From NCBI RefSeq assembly GCF_004114935.1, contig NZ_CP022221.1:6469001-6533000 (forward strand): a stretch of DNA of 64,000 nucleotides, in the 5' to 3' direction. Below the pieces are notes generated by a model. It was given only the letters and a program-made list of their open reading frames with translations, ran no database searches and had not been told where the DNA came from. The position numbers and the translations under genes were made by a program. Origin of the DNA: Bradyrhizobium zhanjiangense. GTDB lineage: Bacteria; Pseudomonadota; Alphaproteobacteria; Rhizobiales; Xanthobacteraceae. Below, piece by piece: positions 36,149 through 45,245 of this stretch (its first letter is position 1; each line of letters opens with the position of its first letter).

Positions 36149-39095
36149 ATACGCGCCGCACCTCGCTCTGCGTTTCCTTCACACGCGCCTCCAGCGACGA
36201 GAAGTCCGGCGCGTCGCCAGCGCGCGCCATCACGCGCAGGAGATCGGTGCCGGCGGTTTCCGGCTTGAAGCGCTCGCTGACGCAAAGCCGCAAGATCTGC
36301 GTCAGGTCGTGATAGAGCCGCGCCGCGGCACGCAATATCTCCGTCTCCGATTGCGCGAGCACGCCGAGCCTGCATGCATTTTCCAGTACCTGCAGGGTGC
36401 TGACGTCGAGGATCTCCGGCTTGTCGTGGGCATGCACGAGCTGGAGGTATTGTGCAATGAAATCGATGTCGACCATGCCGCCGGCGGCATGTTTGAGATC
36501 CCAGCAATCGGCCTCGCCCTTCTCCTGGGCAATCGCGCGCCGCATGTCGGCAACGTCGTGGGTGGTGATTGCGGGATCGCGGCGGCGGGTCAGAACATCG
36601 CGTATGACGCGTTCGATCCGTTCGCGGAATTCGGGCGACGCCGACACCACGCGGGCGCGCGTCAGCGCCATGTGCTCCCAGGTCCAGGCCTCGTTGGCCT
36701 GGTAGTCCGCGAACGAAGTGAGGCTCGAGGCCACGGGACCGGCACGCCCGGACGGACGCAGCCGCATGTCGATCTCATAGAGCACGCCGTAATTGGTGCG
36801 GGTCGTGAAGGCGCTGATGAGGCGCTGGGTGAAGCGGGCGAAATAGTGGGCACCCTGCAGCGATTTCGCACCGTCAGAGTCCGGATTGTCGCTGTCGAAA
36901 TCGTAGAGCAGGATCAGGTCGAGATCGGAGGAGGCGGTCATCTCGCGGCTGCCGAGCCGGCCCATCGCGATGATCGCGGTCTGCTGATCCCTGATGCGGC
37001 CGTGCTGGGCGGTAAAGCGATCGGCGACGAGGCCATGCACGGTGTGGACGATGCCTTCGGCGACGTCGGCAAAAGCGGTGCTCGCTTGCTGCGCCGAGAC
37101 CGTGCCTGAGAGGATGCGCGTGCCGATCAGGAACAGGCTCTCCTGCCCGAACAGGCGCAGGCGATCGAGGAACTCCTCGTATGAGCCCGCGTCCTGCACG
37201 GTCGTCGCAAGCCGTCCCGACAATTCCAGCCTGTCGGGCATGGCGCCGAAGAAGCGCGGATCGATCAGACCGTCCATGAGCTGCGGCTGCCGCGCCAGCA
37301 TCTCGCCGAGCCGGGGCGCCGCGCCCAGCACCAGCGCCACCAGCGCGACGAGCTCACGGTTCTGGCCGAGCAGCGTGATCAGCCGGCCACCTCGTTGGAG
37401 CGCCCCCAGGAACTGATCGAACGCCACCACCGCGCGATCCGATTCCTCGGCATGCGCGAGACCGTCGATTAGGGCCGGCACGAATTCGATGAAGGCGCTG
37501 CGCGTCGCCTCATTGCGAAACACGCGATAATCGCCGGTGATCCAGTCGCGCACCGTCTGCGCGACGGCGGCCGGCTTCTTGAAGCCGAGCGTCACCAGGT
37601 GCTGAAGCAGGCGCGGATCGTCGGGACCGGCACTGTAGTCGAGCATCGGCAGCAGTTTGTCTGTCCCAGTCGGATCGTCGCCCTCGAACAGTTTTTCGTA
37701 ATGGCCCTGCACGATCTCGAGCTGGCGCAGCAGATCACGGGCAAACGCCTCCCGATCCGGATAGCCGAAGAACCAGGCGAAACGCTCGACGGCTTCCTTG
37801 TCCTCGGGCAGCGTATGGGTCTGCTCGTCGGCGATCATCTGGAGACGATGCTCGACCCGGCGCAGGAATTCGTAAGCCGCGGTAAGCTCGTCGCGCGCCG
37901 CAAAGGTGATCCAGTTGCTGGAGGCGAGCACATCGAGCGCTTTGAGTGTCGGCCGCACCCGCAATTCCGGATGGCGGCCGCCGGCGATCAACTGCTGCGT
38001 CTGCGCGAAGAACTCGATCTCGCGGATGCCGCCGCGCCCGACCTTGACGTTGTGACCTTCGACGGCGACCTCGCTCTGGCCGCGATAGGTCTGCATCTGC
38101 CGCTTCATGTCGTGCACGTCGGCGAGCGCGGCGAAGTCGAGATGCTTGCGCCAGACAAAGGGCGCGATCTCGGCCAGCAAAGCCTCGCCTGCCTTGGGAT
38201 CGCCGGCGCAGGCGCGCGCTTTGATCATCGCGGCGCGTTCCCAGGTGCGCCCTTCCCGCTCGTAATAGTTCAGCGCAGCGTCGCGGGAGATCGCCACCTG
38301 CGTCGAGGACGGATCTGGCCGCAGGCGCAGATCGACGCGGAACACGTAACCGTCATAGGTGCGCTGCTGGAGGATGCGCGCCATGCCTTGCGTCACGCGG
38401 ACGAAGAACGGCTGCGGCTCGATATCGGGCGCAAGCGTCGTCGCATCGGGATCGAAGAACACGATGAGATCGATGTCGCTGGAATAGTTCAGCTCGCCCG
38501 CGCCCATCTTGCCCATCGCGAGTACGATCAGCCCGCAGCCTTGTTCGGGCGCCTCGGGATCGGCCGGTGAGAGCTTGCCGCGTGCGGCTTCCTGTCGCAG
38601 CAGGTACTGGAGCGCCGCCTGGACCGAGAACACCGCGACATCAGTCAGCGCCGCCGTCACCCGCATCACCGGCCAGACGCCGCCGATATCGCATAGCGCG
38701 GTCAGCAGCGCTGCCTCCGCCTTCATGCGGCGAAGGAGGCGCATCACCTTGGGCTCATCCGGCGCCGCGAGCACCGCGCCCCTTGCCTCCGCCATCAGCG
38801 CCGCCAGATGCACATCCGGATCGCATTCGAGCAACCGGATCAGGCGCAGGGGATCGGCGCGCACCAGATCGAACAGATAGGGCGAGAATTCCGCGATGCC
38901 GGTCAAAATATCCCGGGCGAAGGGATGAACCAGCAGGGATTCGAGACGGGCCGATTGCGCCGGCTCGAGCTCGGCCAGCCAATTCCCAAAACGTCTTTCG
39001 TCGGTTGTGGAAGCGGCAACATAGGGAGCCTCCACGAAGCGTGCCGCGAGGCTCTTACCATGCTTGTCCGCGTTTCCCGGCGCGGAGTGGTTCAT
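36123..39095 (-). CDS. glnE: Bifunctional glutamine synthetase adenylyltransferase/deadenylase
   Basis: The 990-residue enzyme adenylylates and deadenylylates glutamine synthetase in response to PII and glutamine. It contains two nucleotidyltransferase domains joined by a regulatory helical domain. The first is recognised by GKMGAGELNYSSDIDLIVFFD-type text near residue 200 (core NYSSDIDLIVFF) and the second by GRLGSREMTASSDLDLILLY near 720. The length is that of full GlnE. Its start overlaps the preceding kinase gene by 4 bases (ATGA), so it is probably cotranscribed with the two-component genes upstream. Confidence 0.95.
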   Translation of the reverse strand: MNHSAPGNADKHGKSLAARFVEAPYVAASTTDERRFGNWLAELEPAQSARLESLLVHPFARDILTGIAEFSPYLFDLVRADPLRLIRLLECDPDVHLAALMAEARGAVLAAPDEPKVMRLLRRMKAEAALLTALCDIGGVWPVMRVTAALTDVAVFSVQAALQYLLRQEAARGKLSPADPEAPEQGCGLIVLAMGKMGAGELNYSSDIDLIVFFDPDATTLAPDIEPQPFFVRVTQGMARILQQRTYDGYVFRVDLRLRPDPSSTQVAISRDAALNYYEREGRTWERAAMIKARACAGDPKAGEALLAEIAPFVWRKHLDFAALADVHDMKRQMQTYRGQSEVAVEGHNVKVGRGGIREIEFFAQTQQLIAGGRHPELRVRPTLKALDVLASSNWITFAARDELTAAYEFLRRVEHRLQMIADEQTHTLPEDKEAVERFAWFFGYPDREAFARDLLRQLEIVQGHYEKLFEGDDPTGTDKLLPMLDYSAGPDDPRLLQHLVTLGFKKPAAVAQTVRDWITGDYRVFRNEATRSAFIEFVPALIDGLAHAEESDRAVVAFDQFLGALQRGGRLITLLGQNRELVALVALVLGAAPRLGEMLARQPQLMDGLIDPRFFGAMPDRLELSGRLATTVQDAGSYEEFLDRLRLFGQESLFLIGTRILSGTVSAQQASTAFADVAEGIVHTVHGLVADRFTAQHGRIRDQQTAIIAMGRLGSREMTASSDLDLILLYDFDSDNPDSDGAKSLQGAHYFARFTQRLISAFTTRTNYGVLYEIDMRLRPSGRAGPVASSLTSFADYQANEAWTWEHMALTRARVVSASPEFRERIERVIRDVLTRRRDPAITTHDVADMRRAIAQEKGEADCWDLKHAAGGMVDIDFIAQYLQLVHAHDKPEILDVSTLQVLENACRLGVLAQSETEILRAAARLYHDLTQILRLCVSERFKPETAGTDLLRVMARAGDAPDFSSLEARVKETQSEVRRVFRALLEGL

Positions 39096-40552
39096 GCCAC
39101 CTTCTGTGGCACATCCTGTATTGGCGGAGCAACCCTGTCGCCGGCGCCCGCGCGCGCCGGCAGCACCAGCGTGGCGACGAGACCGGGATGGGCATCGCCC
39201 AAGCGCAATTCGCCGCCGTGCAATGTCGCAACCGCCGAGGCGAGGCTGAGGCCGAGGCCGGAGCCGGGCAGCGTGCGGCTGGCCTCCAGCCGCACGAATC
39301 GCTCGACGACGTGCTTGCGATCCGCTTCGGGTATCCCCGGACCACGGTCGGTGACGCTGAGGAGCACCTGGTCGCCTTCGCGCCTCGCCTCGATCGTGAT
39401 TTGCCTGGCGTCCATGCTGACCACGGTTCCCGCGGCCTGAGCCGCCGGCTTGCCGTATTTGATCGCGTTCTCGACGAGATTGGCGAGCGCCTGGCTGATC
39501 AGTTCGCGATTGGCGTGAACCGGCGTCGGCTCGGCCTTGACCTTGAGGGTCATGCCGTCATCTTCGGCAAGCGGCTCATAGAGCTCATGGATGCCACCCG
39601 CGACCTCGGCGGCGTCGAAATCGTCCATGTTGCCGCGCGCCTGCCCGGACTCGGCACGCGCGATCATCAAGAGCGCGTTGAAGGTGCGGATCAGCCCGTC
39701 GGACTCCTCGATGGTGCGCTCCAGCGCGGCGCGGTAATCGGCCTCGCAGCCCGATTTCGCCAGGGCTTCCTCAGCGCGGTTGCGCAAGCGCGTCAGCGGC
39801 GTCTTGAGGTCGTGTGCGATATTGTCGGAGACTTCCTTCAGCCCCGCCATCAGCGCCTCGATCCGCTCCAGCATGGCGTTGAGGTTTTCGGCGAGGCGGT
39901 CGAGCTCGTCGCCGCTGCGCCCTACCGGCAGGCGCTCACTGAGATCGCCGATCATGATGCGATGCGCCGTACCGCTCATCGCGTCGATGCGCGTCAAGAC
40001 ACGTCGCGCTACGAAGATGCCGCCGCCGAGGCCGAGCACCACGACGATCAGGATCGACCATTGCGCGGCCTTGGCGACGATGCCGAACAGCCGCCGCCGC
40101 TCGTCGAGGTCGCGGCCGATCAGGAGACGGAAGCCGTTCTCCAATTCGGTGACGCGAACGAGCGCGCGATGATCGCGCTCGTCGGCATCCTCGATCCGCC
40201 GATAGGCGGTCTCCGACCAGCCGCGCGTCGCCATCACGCCGGGCGCGAGCGAGCCGACATTGCCGGCGATCGCCTGCCCTGTCGGCGTCGTCACGAGATA
40301 GAGGTTGGCGCCCGGCCGCAGCGCCCGATACTCGATCGTGCGCACGAGGATGAACATACCGCGGCGCCCGTAGATCTCGTTGATCTCCGAGGTCTCGGAA
40401 TTGACCGTCTCCGTGATCTCTTCGGTGATGAGCCGGCGCGTATTCCAGGCGAAATAGCCGAGCAGCGAAGCCGCGAACATCGCGAACAGCAGCAGATAGA
40501 CCAGCGTCAGCCGGAACGCCGTGGTGCGGACGAGTTTACCGAATGCCGTCAC
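39092..40552 (-). CDS. Two-component sensor histidine kinase upstream of glnE
   Basis: The 486-residue kinase has helices at about residues 13-35 and 163-182 around a periplasmic domain, then a HAMP domain (TAHRIMIGDLSERLPVGRSG) and a HisKA domain with His247 in SDNIAHDLKTPLTRLRNRA. The ATPase part shows NLVENAIKYGKP, DRGPGIPE and GSGLGLSLASAVATLHGG. It overlaps the response regulator gene by 17 bases and glnE by 4, so the three genes form one tightly coupled minus-strand unit. The signal is unknown. The arrangement regulator-kinase-glnE is worth noting because nothing in the kinase points to nitrogen sensing. Confidence 0.9.
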   Translation of the reverse strand: MTAFGKLVRTTAFRLTLVYLLLFAMFAASLLGYFAWNTRRLITEEITETVNSETSEINEIYGRRGMFILVRTIEYRALRPGANLYLVTTPTGQAIAGNVGSLAPGVMATRGWSETAYRRIEDADERDHRALVRVTELENGFRLLIGRDLDERRRLFGIVAKAAQWSILIVVVLGLGGGIFVARRVLTRIDAMSGTAHRIMIGDLSERLPVGRSGDELDRLAENLNAMLERIEALMAGLKEVSDNIAHDLKTPLTRLRNRAEEALAKSGCEADYRAALERTIEESDGLIRTFNALLMIARAESGQARGNMDDFDAAEVAGGIHELYEPLAEDDGMTLKVKAEPTPVHANRELISQALANLVENAIKYGKPAAQAAGTVVSMDARQITIEARREGDQVLLSVTDRGPGIPEADRKHVVERFVRLEASRTLPGSGLGLSLASAVATLHGGELRLGDAHPGLVATLVLPARAGAGDRVAPPIQDVPQKVA

Positions 40553-41216
40553 GGATCATGTATCCGGCGCCGCGGATGGTGTGCAGCAGCGGGCGCTCGA
40601 AACCCTTATCGATCTTGGAGCGGAGCCGCGAAATGTGCACGTCGATCACGTTGGTCTGCGGATCGAAATGATAATCCCAGACGTTCTCGAGCAGCATGGT
40701 GCGCGTCACCACCTGGCCGGCGTGCTTCATGAGGTATTCGAGCAGGCGGAATTCGCGCGGTTGGAGCGTCAGCTCGTCCTTGCCGCGGGCAACGCGATGG
40801 GACAGCCTATCGAGCTCGAGATCGCCGACGCGGTAGAGCGTGTCCTCGGCCGGGCCGCCGCGGCGGCGCGACAGCACCTCGACGCGGGCCAGCAGTTCGG
40901 CGAAGGAATAGGGCTTTGGCAGATAATCGTCGCCGCCGGCGCGGAGGCCCTTGATGCGGTCGTCGACCTGCCCCAGCGCGGAGAGAATCAGCACCGGCGT
41001 GGTGGTGCCCTTCTCGCGCAGTCCGCCGATCAGCGACAGGCCGTCGCGCTTGGGCAGCATGCGGTCGACCACCAGCACATCGTAATCGCCGTTCTCGGCC
41101 ATGGCGAGGCCTTCCTCGCCGTCGGCGGCGTGATCGGCAATGTGTCCGACTTCGCGAAACGCCTTCACGAGATAGTCGGCGGATTCGCGGTCGTCTTCGA
41201 TGATGAGGAGGCGCAT
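40536..41216 (-). CDS. OmpR/PhoB-type response regulator
   Basis: The 226-residue protein has a receiver domain with phosphoacceptor Asp51 (YDVLVVDRMLPKRDG), Asp8/Asp9 and the lysine of LPKPYSF, and a winged-helix DNA-binding domain (LTLQPREFRLLEYLMKHAGQ and VDVHISRLRSKIDKG). The ATG at 41216 gives the usual MRLLIIEDD opening; an upstream TTG at 41237 is possible. It shares 17 bases with the kinase gene. It lies downstream of degP, separated by a strong hairpin, so its own promoter is expected in 41217-41318. Confidence 0.9.
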   Translation of the reverse strand: MRLLIIEDDRESADYLVKAFREVGHIADHAADGEEGLAMAENGDYDVLVVDRMLPKRDGLSLIGGLREKGTTTPVLILSALGQVDDRIKGLRAGGDDYLPKPYSFAELLARVEVLSRRRGGPAEDTLYRVGDLELDRLSHRVARGKDELTLQPREFRLLEYLMKHAGQVVTRTMLLENVWDYHFDPQTNVIDVHISRLRSKIDKGFERPLLHTIRGAGYMIRDGIR

Positions 41217-41318
41217 CGTGCGTTCGGCGGCGGTCAAGGGTGTGAACCTTCTCTAAACATGGCGCGAGCGGCAATCGCATGCAAGCCGAAGCGGAACGAT
41301 CTCGGATCGGGAAAAGGC

Positions 41319-41349
41319 GGGCGGTGAAGCTGGGGGGACTTCACCGCCC
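41319..41349 (-). terminator. Terminator hairpin between degP and the two-component genes
   Basis: GGGCGGTGAAG and CTTCACCGCCC form eleven perfect pairs around a 9-base loop. On the minus strand the stem is followed by GCCTTTTCCC, a short T-run, so it ends the degP transcript. Confidence 0.75.
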
Positions 41350-41500
41350 TAGGCCTTCCGACGGAGGGGGGCGTAATTCCACCGGAAGGTAGATGAGGGA
41401 AGCAAACGTTGCGCTGCTCCCCCGAAGGGCGCCGGCGGCGGGGGCGACTGATGCCGGCGACACCCTTCATCTCATTGGCCTCCTGAGGCTTCAGCCCTTG

Positions 41501-43078
41501 TTAGCCCTTGGCGATGGGCACGGCGACGAAGCGCGACTGGCCGCCGCTCTTCACGCGCATCAGGACGCTGTTCTTGTTGTCGGTCCGCGCCGTGTTGATG
41601 GCGTCGCGGACTTCGCCGGCGGTGCTCACGCTCTTGCCGCCGACTTCGAGAATCACGTCGCCTTCCTTGAAGCCGCGTTCGGCCGCGGCGCTCTTGGGAT
41701 CGACTTCGGTGACCACGACGCCTTCCTTGCCGGCACCGGCCACGGAATTGGCGGGCGCAACCGTCATGCCGAGCTTGGGAACATCGGTGCCGCGGCTCGC
41801 ACCCTTGCCCTTGTCATTGTCGGCGTCGGCCTTGGCCTCGATCGTGTTCGGCAGCTGGCCGAGGGTGAGGTTCACCACCTTGTCCTGGCCCTTGTGCAGC
41901 ACGTTGAGCTTCACGGTCGCGCCGGGTGCCATGCCGCCGATGGTGCGGGCGAGCTCGCGGGCGTCCTTGACGGATTCGCCGTTGACCGAGGTGATCACGT
42001 CACCGGACTCGATGCCGGCCTTCGCCGCCGGACCGTTCGCCTGCGGCTCCGCCACCAGCGCGCCTTCGGCCTTCTTCATGCCGAGGCTGTCGGCGATGTC
42101 AGACGTCACCGGCTGGATCTGCACGCCGATCCAACCGCGGCTGACCGAGCCCTTGTCCTTGAGCTGGGCCACCACGCTCTTGACGGTGTTGGCGGGAATC
42201 GAGAACGCGATGCCGACGCTGCCGCCCGAGGGCGAGTAGATCGCGGTGTTGACGCCCATCACCTCACCGTTGGTGTCGAAAGCCGGACCGCCCGAATTGC
42301 CCTTGTTCACGGGCGCATCGATCTGGATGAAATCATCATAGGGACCGTTGCCGATGTCACGGCCGCTGGCCGAGACGATGCCCGCGGTCACGGTGCCGCC
42401 GAGACCGAAGGGATTGCCGACTGCGAGCACCCAGTCGCCGATCCGCGGCTTGCTATCCGCGAGCTTGGCGAATGAGAAGTTCGAGCTGCCCTCGACCTTG
42501 ATCAGGGCGAGGTCGGTGCGCTGGTCGGTGCCGATCACCTTGGCGGTATAAGTCTTGCCGTCGTCGGTGGTGACCTCGACCTTGTCGGCGCCGTCGACCA
42601 CGTGGTTGTTGGTCACGGCATAGCCGTCGGGCGAGATGAAGAAGCCGGAGCCCTGGCCCTGCACGACACGGCCACGGCCGCCCTTCAGGCCCGGGAAACC
42701 GTCCGGACCGCCGAAGCGGCGGAAGAAGCGCTCCATCGGCGAGCCCGGCTGGAACGGCGAGGAGGAATCATCGCCGTCATCGTTGCTCGCGGTCTTCTCC
42801 TTGATGTTGACCTTCACCGAGATCACCGACGGCTTCACGCGCTCGACGATGTCGGCGAAGCCGATCGGACGCTCGACCTTCCGAACCTCTTGGTTGACCT
42901 GCGCATGCGCCGGGCTGGAGAACAGGTCCGCCGGCGAGGTCGACGGGCTGAAGCCATAGACGGCCGCGCCGAGACCGGCGACGACCGAGGCCATCAGCGC
43001 GATCTTGCGCGCGGAGAACACCGACCGGCGCGGCTGCCGGTAGGACGGAAGATTCGAGAGGTCGGGACGGTCGGTCAT
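41501..43078 (-). CDS. degP: Do-family periplasmic serine protease/chaperone
   Basis: The 525-residue HtrA/DegP protease has an N-terminal membrane or signal segment (ARKIALMASVVAGLGAAVYG), a trypsin-like domain and two PDZ domains (about residues 300-390 and 420-510). The catalytic triad is His in VTNNHVVDGADK, Asp in RTDLALIKVE and Ser in NKGNSGGPAFD. It degrades or refolds misfolded envelope proteins. GGAGATC supports the ATG at 43078; the longer frame to 43144 is unsupported. The adjacent regulator-kinase pair, separated by a terminator, could be an envelope-stress system, as is common beside degP genes, but that is inference. Confidence 0.95.
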   Translation of the reverse strand: MTDRPDLSNLPSYRQPRRSVFSARKIALMASVVAGLGAAVYGFSPSTSPADLFSSPAHAQVNQEVRKVERPIGFADIVERVKPSVISVKVNIKEKTASNDDGDDSSSPFQPGSPMERFFRRFGGPDGFPGLKGGRGRVVQGQGSGFFISPDGYAVTNNHVVDGADKVEVTTDDGKTYTAKVIGTDQRTDLALIKVEGSSNFSFAKLADSKPRIGDWVLAVGNPFGLGGTVTAGIVSASGRDIGNGPYDDFIQIDAPVNKGNSGGPAFDTNGEVMGVNTAIYSPSGGSVGIAFSIPANTVKSVVAQLKDKGSVSRGWIGVQIQPVTSDIADSLGMKKAEGALVAEPQANGPAAKAGIESGDVITSVNGESVKDARELARTIGGMAPGATVKLNVLHKGQDKVVNLTLGQLPNTIEAKADADNDKGKGASRGTDVPKLGMTVAPANSVAGAGKEGVVVTEVDPKSAAAERGFKEGDVILEVGGKSVSTAGEVRDAINTARTDNKNSVLMRVKSGGQSRFVAVPIAKG

Positions 43079-43299
43079 GCAGAGATCTCCAGGGCCTTGA
43101 AATTCATTTGGCGCCGGATAGCGGCACCTTACGGTCCTGAACATGGGGGCTCCCGCCTTACCGTGCGCTGGCGGCGGGGTTAAACTTTCGTAATGAAGCG
43201 GCGGCGTGGATGCGGCAGTTTAGCGCAGCCCGAAAATCGTGGTTCTACAGGAACTTAATCGAGTTCCCGCGATGAGCGTGGAACCCTGCTTGGACGATT

Positions 43300-44643
43300 T
43301 TAGCTTGCCCTGACACTGACGATGAACTCGTCGACCTCGCGTTTCAAGGTCTCGGCCTGCCGCGACAGATCGACCGCGGAATCGCGCGCCTCGGCGGCCA
43401 TGCGCCCGGTCTCGGCCGAGGTCGAGGTGATCTGGACGATGTGATTGGAGACGTCGAGTGTGCCGTGCGCGGCATCCTGGGCGCTGCGCGTGATTTCCTG
43501 CGTGGCATTGCGTTGCTGGGCGGTGTCGACCTCAATACCGGACATGATCGACGAGATCTCCGACAGCGTCTTGGAAATGCCGTCGATCGCGCCGCGCGTC
43601 TGTGCGGTGATGCCCTGGATGCTGGCGACATGCGAGGTGATCTCCTCCGTAGCCTTGCTGGTCTGGTGCGCCAAACTCTTCACCTCGGACGCGACCACCG
43701 CAAATCCCTTGCCGGCCTCCCCCGCCCGCGCCGCCTCGATTGTGGCATTGAGCGCCAGCAGATTGGTCTGCGAGGCGATCGCCTGCACGAGCTGCACGAC
43801 CTCGCCGATCTTGTCGGCCGCATCGGACAGCGTGTGGATGGTGTCGCGGCTCTTCTCGGCCTCGGACGCTGCGCCCTCGGCGCGCTGGGTCGCATCGGTG
43901 ACGCGGCGGCTGATCGTGCCGATCGAATTGGTCATCTCCTCGGCCGAGCCCGCAACGGTCTGGACGCTGGCGCTGGCCTGGCTCGCGGCGCTTGCCACCA
44001 CATTGGCCTTGGTGCTGGTGTCGTTGGCGGTCCGCGACAGCGTCTCGGCGTTGCTCTTCAGGTGCACAGCCGAGGACGCCACGCTGTCGACGACGCTGGC
44101 GACGAGATCGTTGAAGCGCTTGATCCGTGCGTCCAAAAATGTCGACCGCTCGGCCTGGTGCTGCGCCTCATGCAACTGCCGCTCGGTGAGGCGGCGCCGC
44201 TCGAGGCCATTGGTCTTGAAAACCTCCAGCGCACCGGCGAGCAGGCCGATCTCGTTGGTGCCGCCGAGCCCCGGAACCGGCGTCTCGAATTTCTGATCGG
44301 CGACCTCGCGCATGGCATGCACGATCGCTGCCAAGGGATTGAGGATGCCGTTGCGCACGGCAAACCAGGTGGTGAGGCAGATCGCGACGGCGACGACCGC
44401 GATCACGCCGCAGGCGATCAGGAAATAGGAGAAGGCGGTCTGCGCCTGCTGGTAGATCTGCATCGCATGATCGCGTGCCGGACCGCTCAGCGCGGCGAAG
44501 TCCGACGACAGGCTGGTGATCTCGTTGTCGAGGTAGAGCACCGCGACGAATCCGGTGCCGCCGCCGATGCCCAGCAGGAACAATAATGCAGCGACGACAG
44601 CGCCGACCAGGAAGCGGATCGTCAGATTGCTATTCGTGAACAT
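43300..44643 (-). CDS. Methyl-accepting chemotaxis protein
   Basis: The 447-residue receptor has two membrane helices ([19 protein letters not shown] near residue 10 and [19 protein letters not shown] near 75) with only about 40 periplasmic residues between them, too small for a standard ligand domain. A HAMP domain follows ([19 protein letters not shown]), then the signalling domain with the conserved hairpin tip [23 protein letters not shown] region, core [16 protein letters not shown]. No pentapeptide tether is seen. It probably senses cytoplasmic or membrane state, or works with other receptors. The ATG at 44643 is chosen for the membrane topology; no strong ribosome site is visible. Confidence 0.9.
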   Translation of the reverse strand: MFTNSNLTIRFLVGAVVAALLFLLGIGGGTGFVAVLYLDNEITSLSSDFAALSGPARDHAMQIYQQAQTAFSYFLIACGVIAVVAVAICLTTWFAVRNGILNPLAAIVHAMREVADQKFETPVPGLGGTNEIGLLAGALEVFKTNGLERRRLTERQLHEAQHQAERSTFLDARIKRFNDLVASVVDSVASSAVHLKSNAETLSRTANDTSTKANVVASAASQASASVQTVAGSAEEMTNSIGTISRRVTDATQRAEGAASEAEKSRDTIHTLSDAADKIGEVVQLVQAIASQTNLLALNATIEAARAGEAGKGFAVVASEVKSLAHQTSKATEEITSHVASIQGITAQTRGAIDGISKTLSEISSIMSGIEVDTAQQRNATQEITRSAQDAAHGTLDVSNHIVQITSTSAETGRMAAEARDSAVDLSRQAETLKREVDEFIVSVRAS

Positions 44644-44758
44644 CGGGGACTCAGAATCTGGAATCAAATCTCGCGACAAGTTTCCAGACAAAGGTCAACA
44701 TAGCATGAAACACGAGGGCCGGCACCGGCGGCCTCCGCATCATGGCGCAGCCAGGACG

Positions 44759-45241
44759 CTAGGACGATTTGGCATCATCCGACATCAACGCGGCGAGCCG
44801 CGCCTCCTCGTCGGGCGAAAGCGGCGGCGCCGGTAGGTCTGCACCGCTTCGCGCGCGGCGCCGGATTTGCAGCCATAGCGCCAGGCCGCCGCCAACCAGC
44901 AGAAGCGGCGCGAGCAGCCATAGCAGCATGGTCTGGCGCTCGAAGCGCGGCTTCAGCAGCACAAACTCGCCATAGCGCGCGACCAGGAAGTCGAGCACCT
45001 GCGAATTGCTGTCGCCAGCGGCGATGCGCTCGCGCACCAGCAGGCGCAAATCGCGCGCGAGCGGCGCGTCGGAATCATCGATCGACTGGTTCTGGCAGAC
45101 CATGCAACGCAGCTCGCGCGACAAGTCGCGGGCGCGCGCCTCCTTGGCGGGATCCGACATGATCTCGTCAGGCTGCACCGCGTGCGCCGCAGGCCAGGCC
45201 AGCAGCATCAGCGCGACGATCACGAACCACATCCGGCGCAT
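44759..45241 (-). CDS. ccmH: Cytochrome c maturation thiol-reductase subunit CcmH
   Basis: The 160-residue protein (CycL in rhizobia) has a signal peptide (VIVALMLLAWPAAHA) and the hallmark LRCMVCQNQSIDDS with the CxxC that keeps apocytochrome cysteines reduced for heme attachment. A single C-terminal membrane helix (LLWLLAPLLLVGGGLALWL) anchors it. The ATG at 45241 follows the ccmF stop by four bases; it closes the ccmI-ccmE-ccmF-ccmH operon. Confidence 0.94.
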   Translation of the reverse strand: MRRMWFVIVALMLLAWPAAHAVQPDEIMSDPAKEARARDLSRELRCMVCQNQSIDDSDAPLARDLRLLVRERIAAGDSNSQVLDFLVARYGEFVLLKPRFERQTMLLWLLAPLLLVGGGLALWLQIRRRARSGADLPAPPLSPDEEARLAALMSDDAKSS

Positions 45242-45245
45242 CGGA

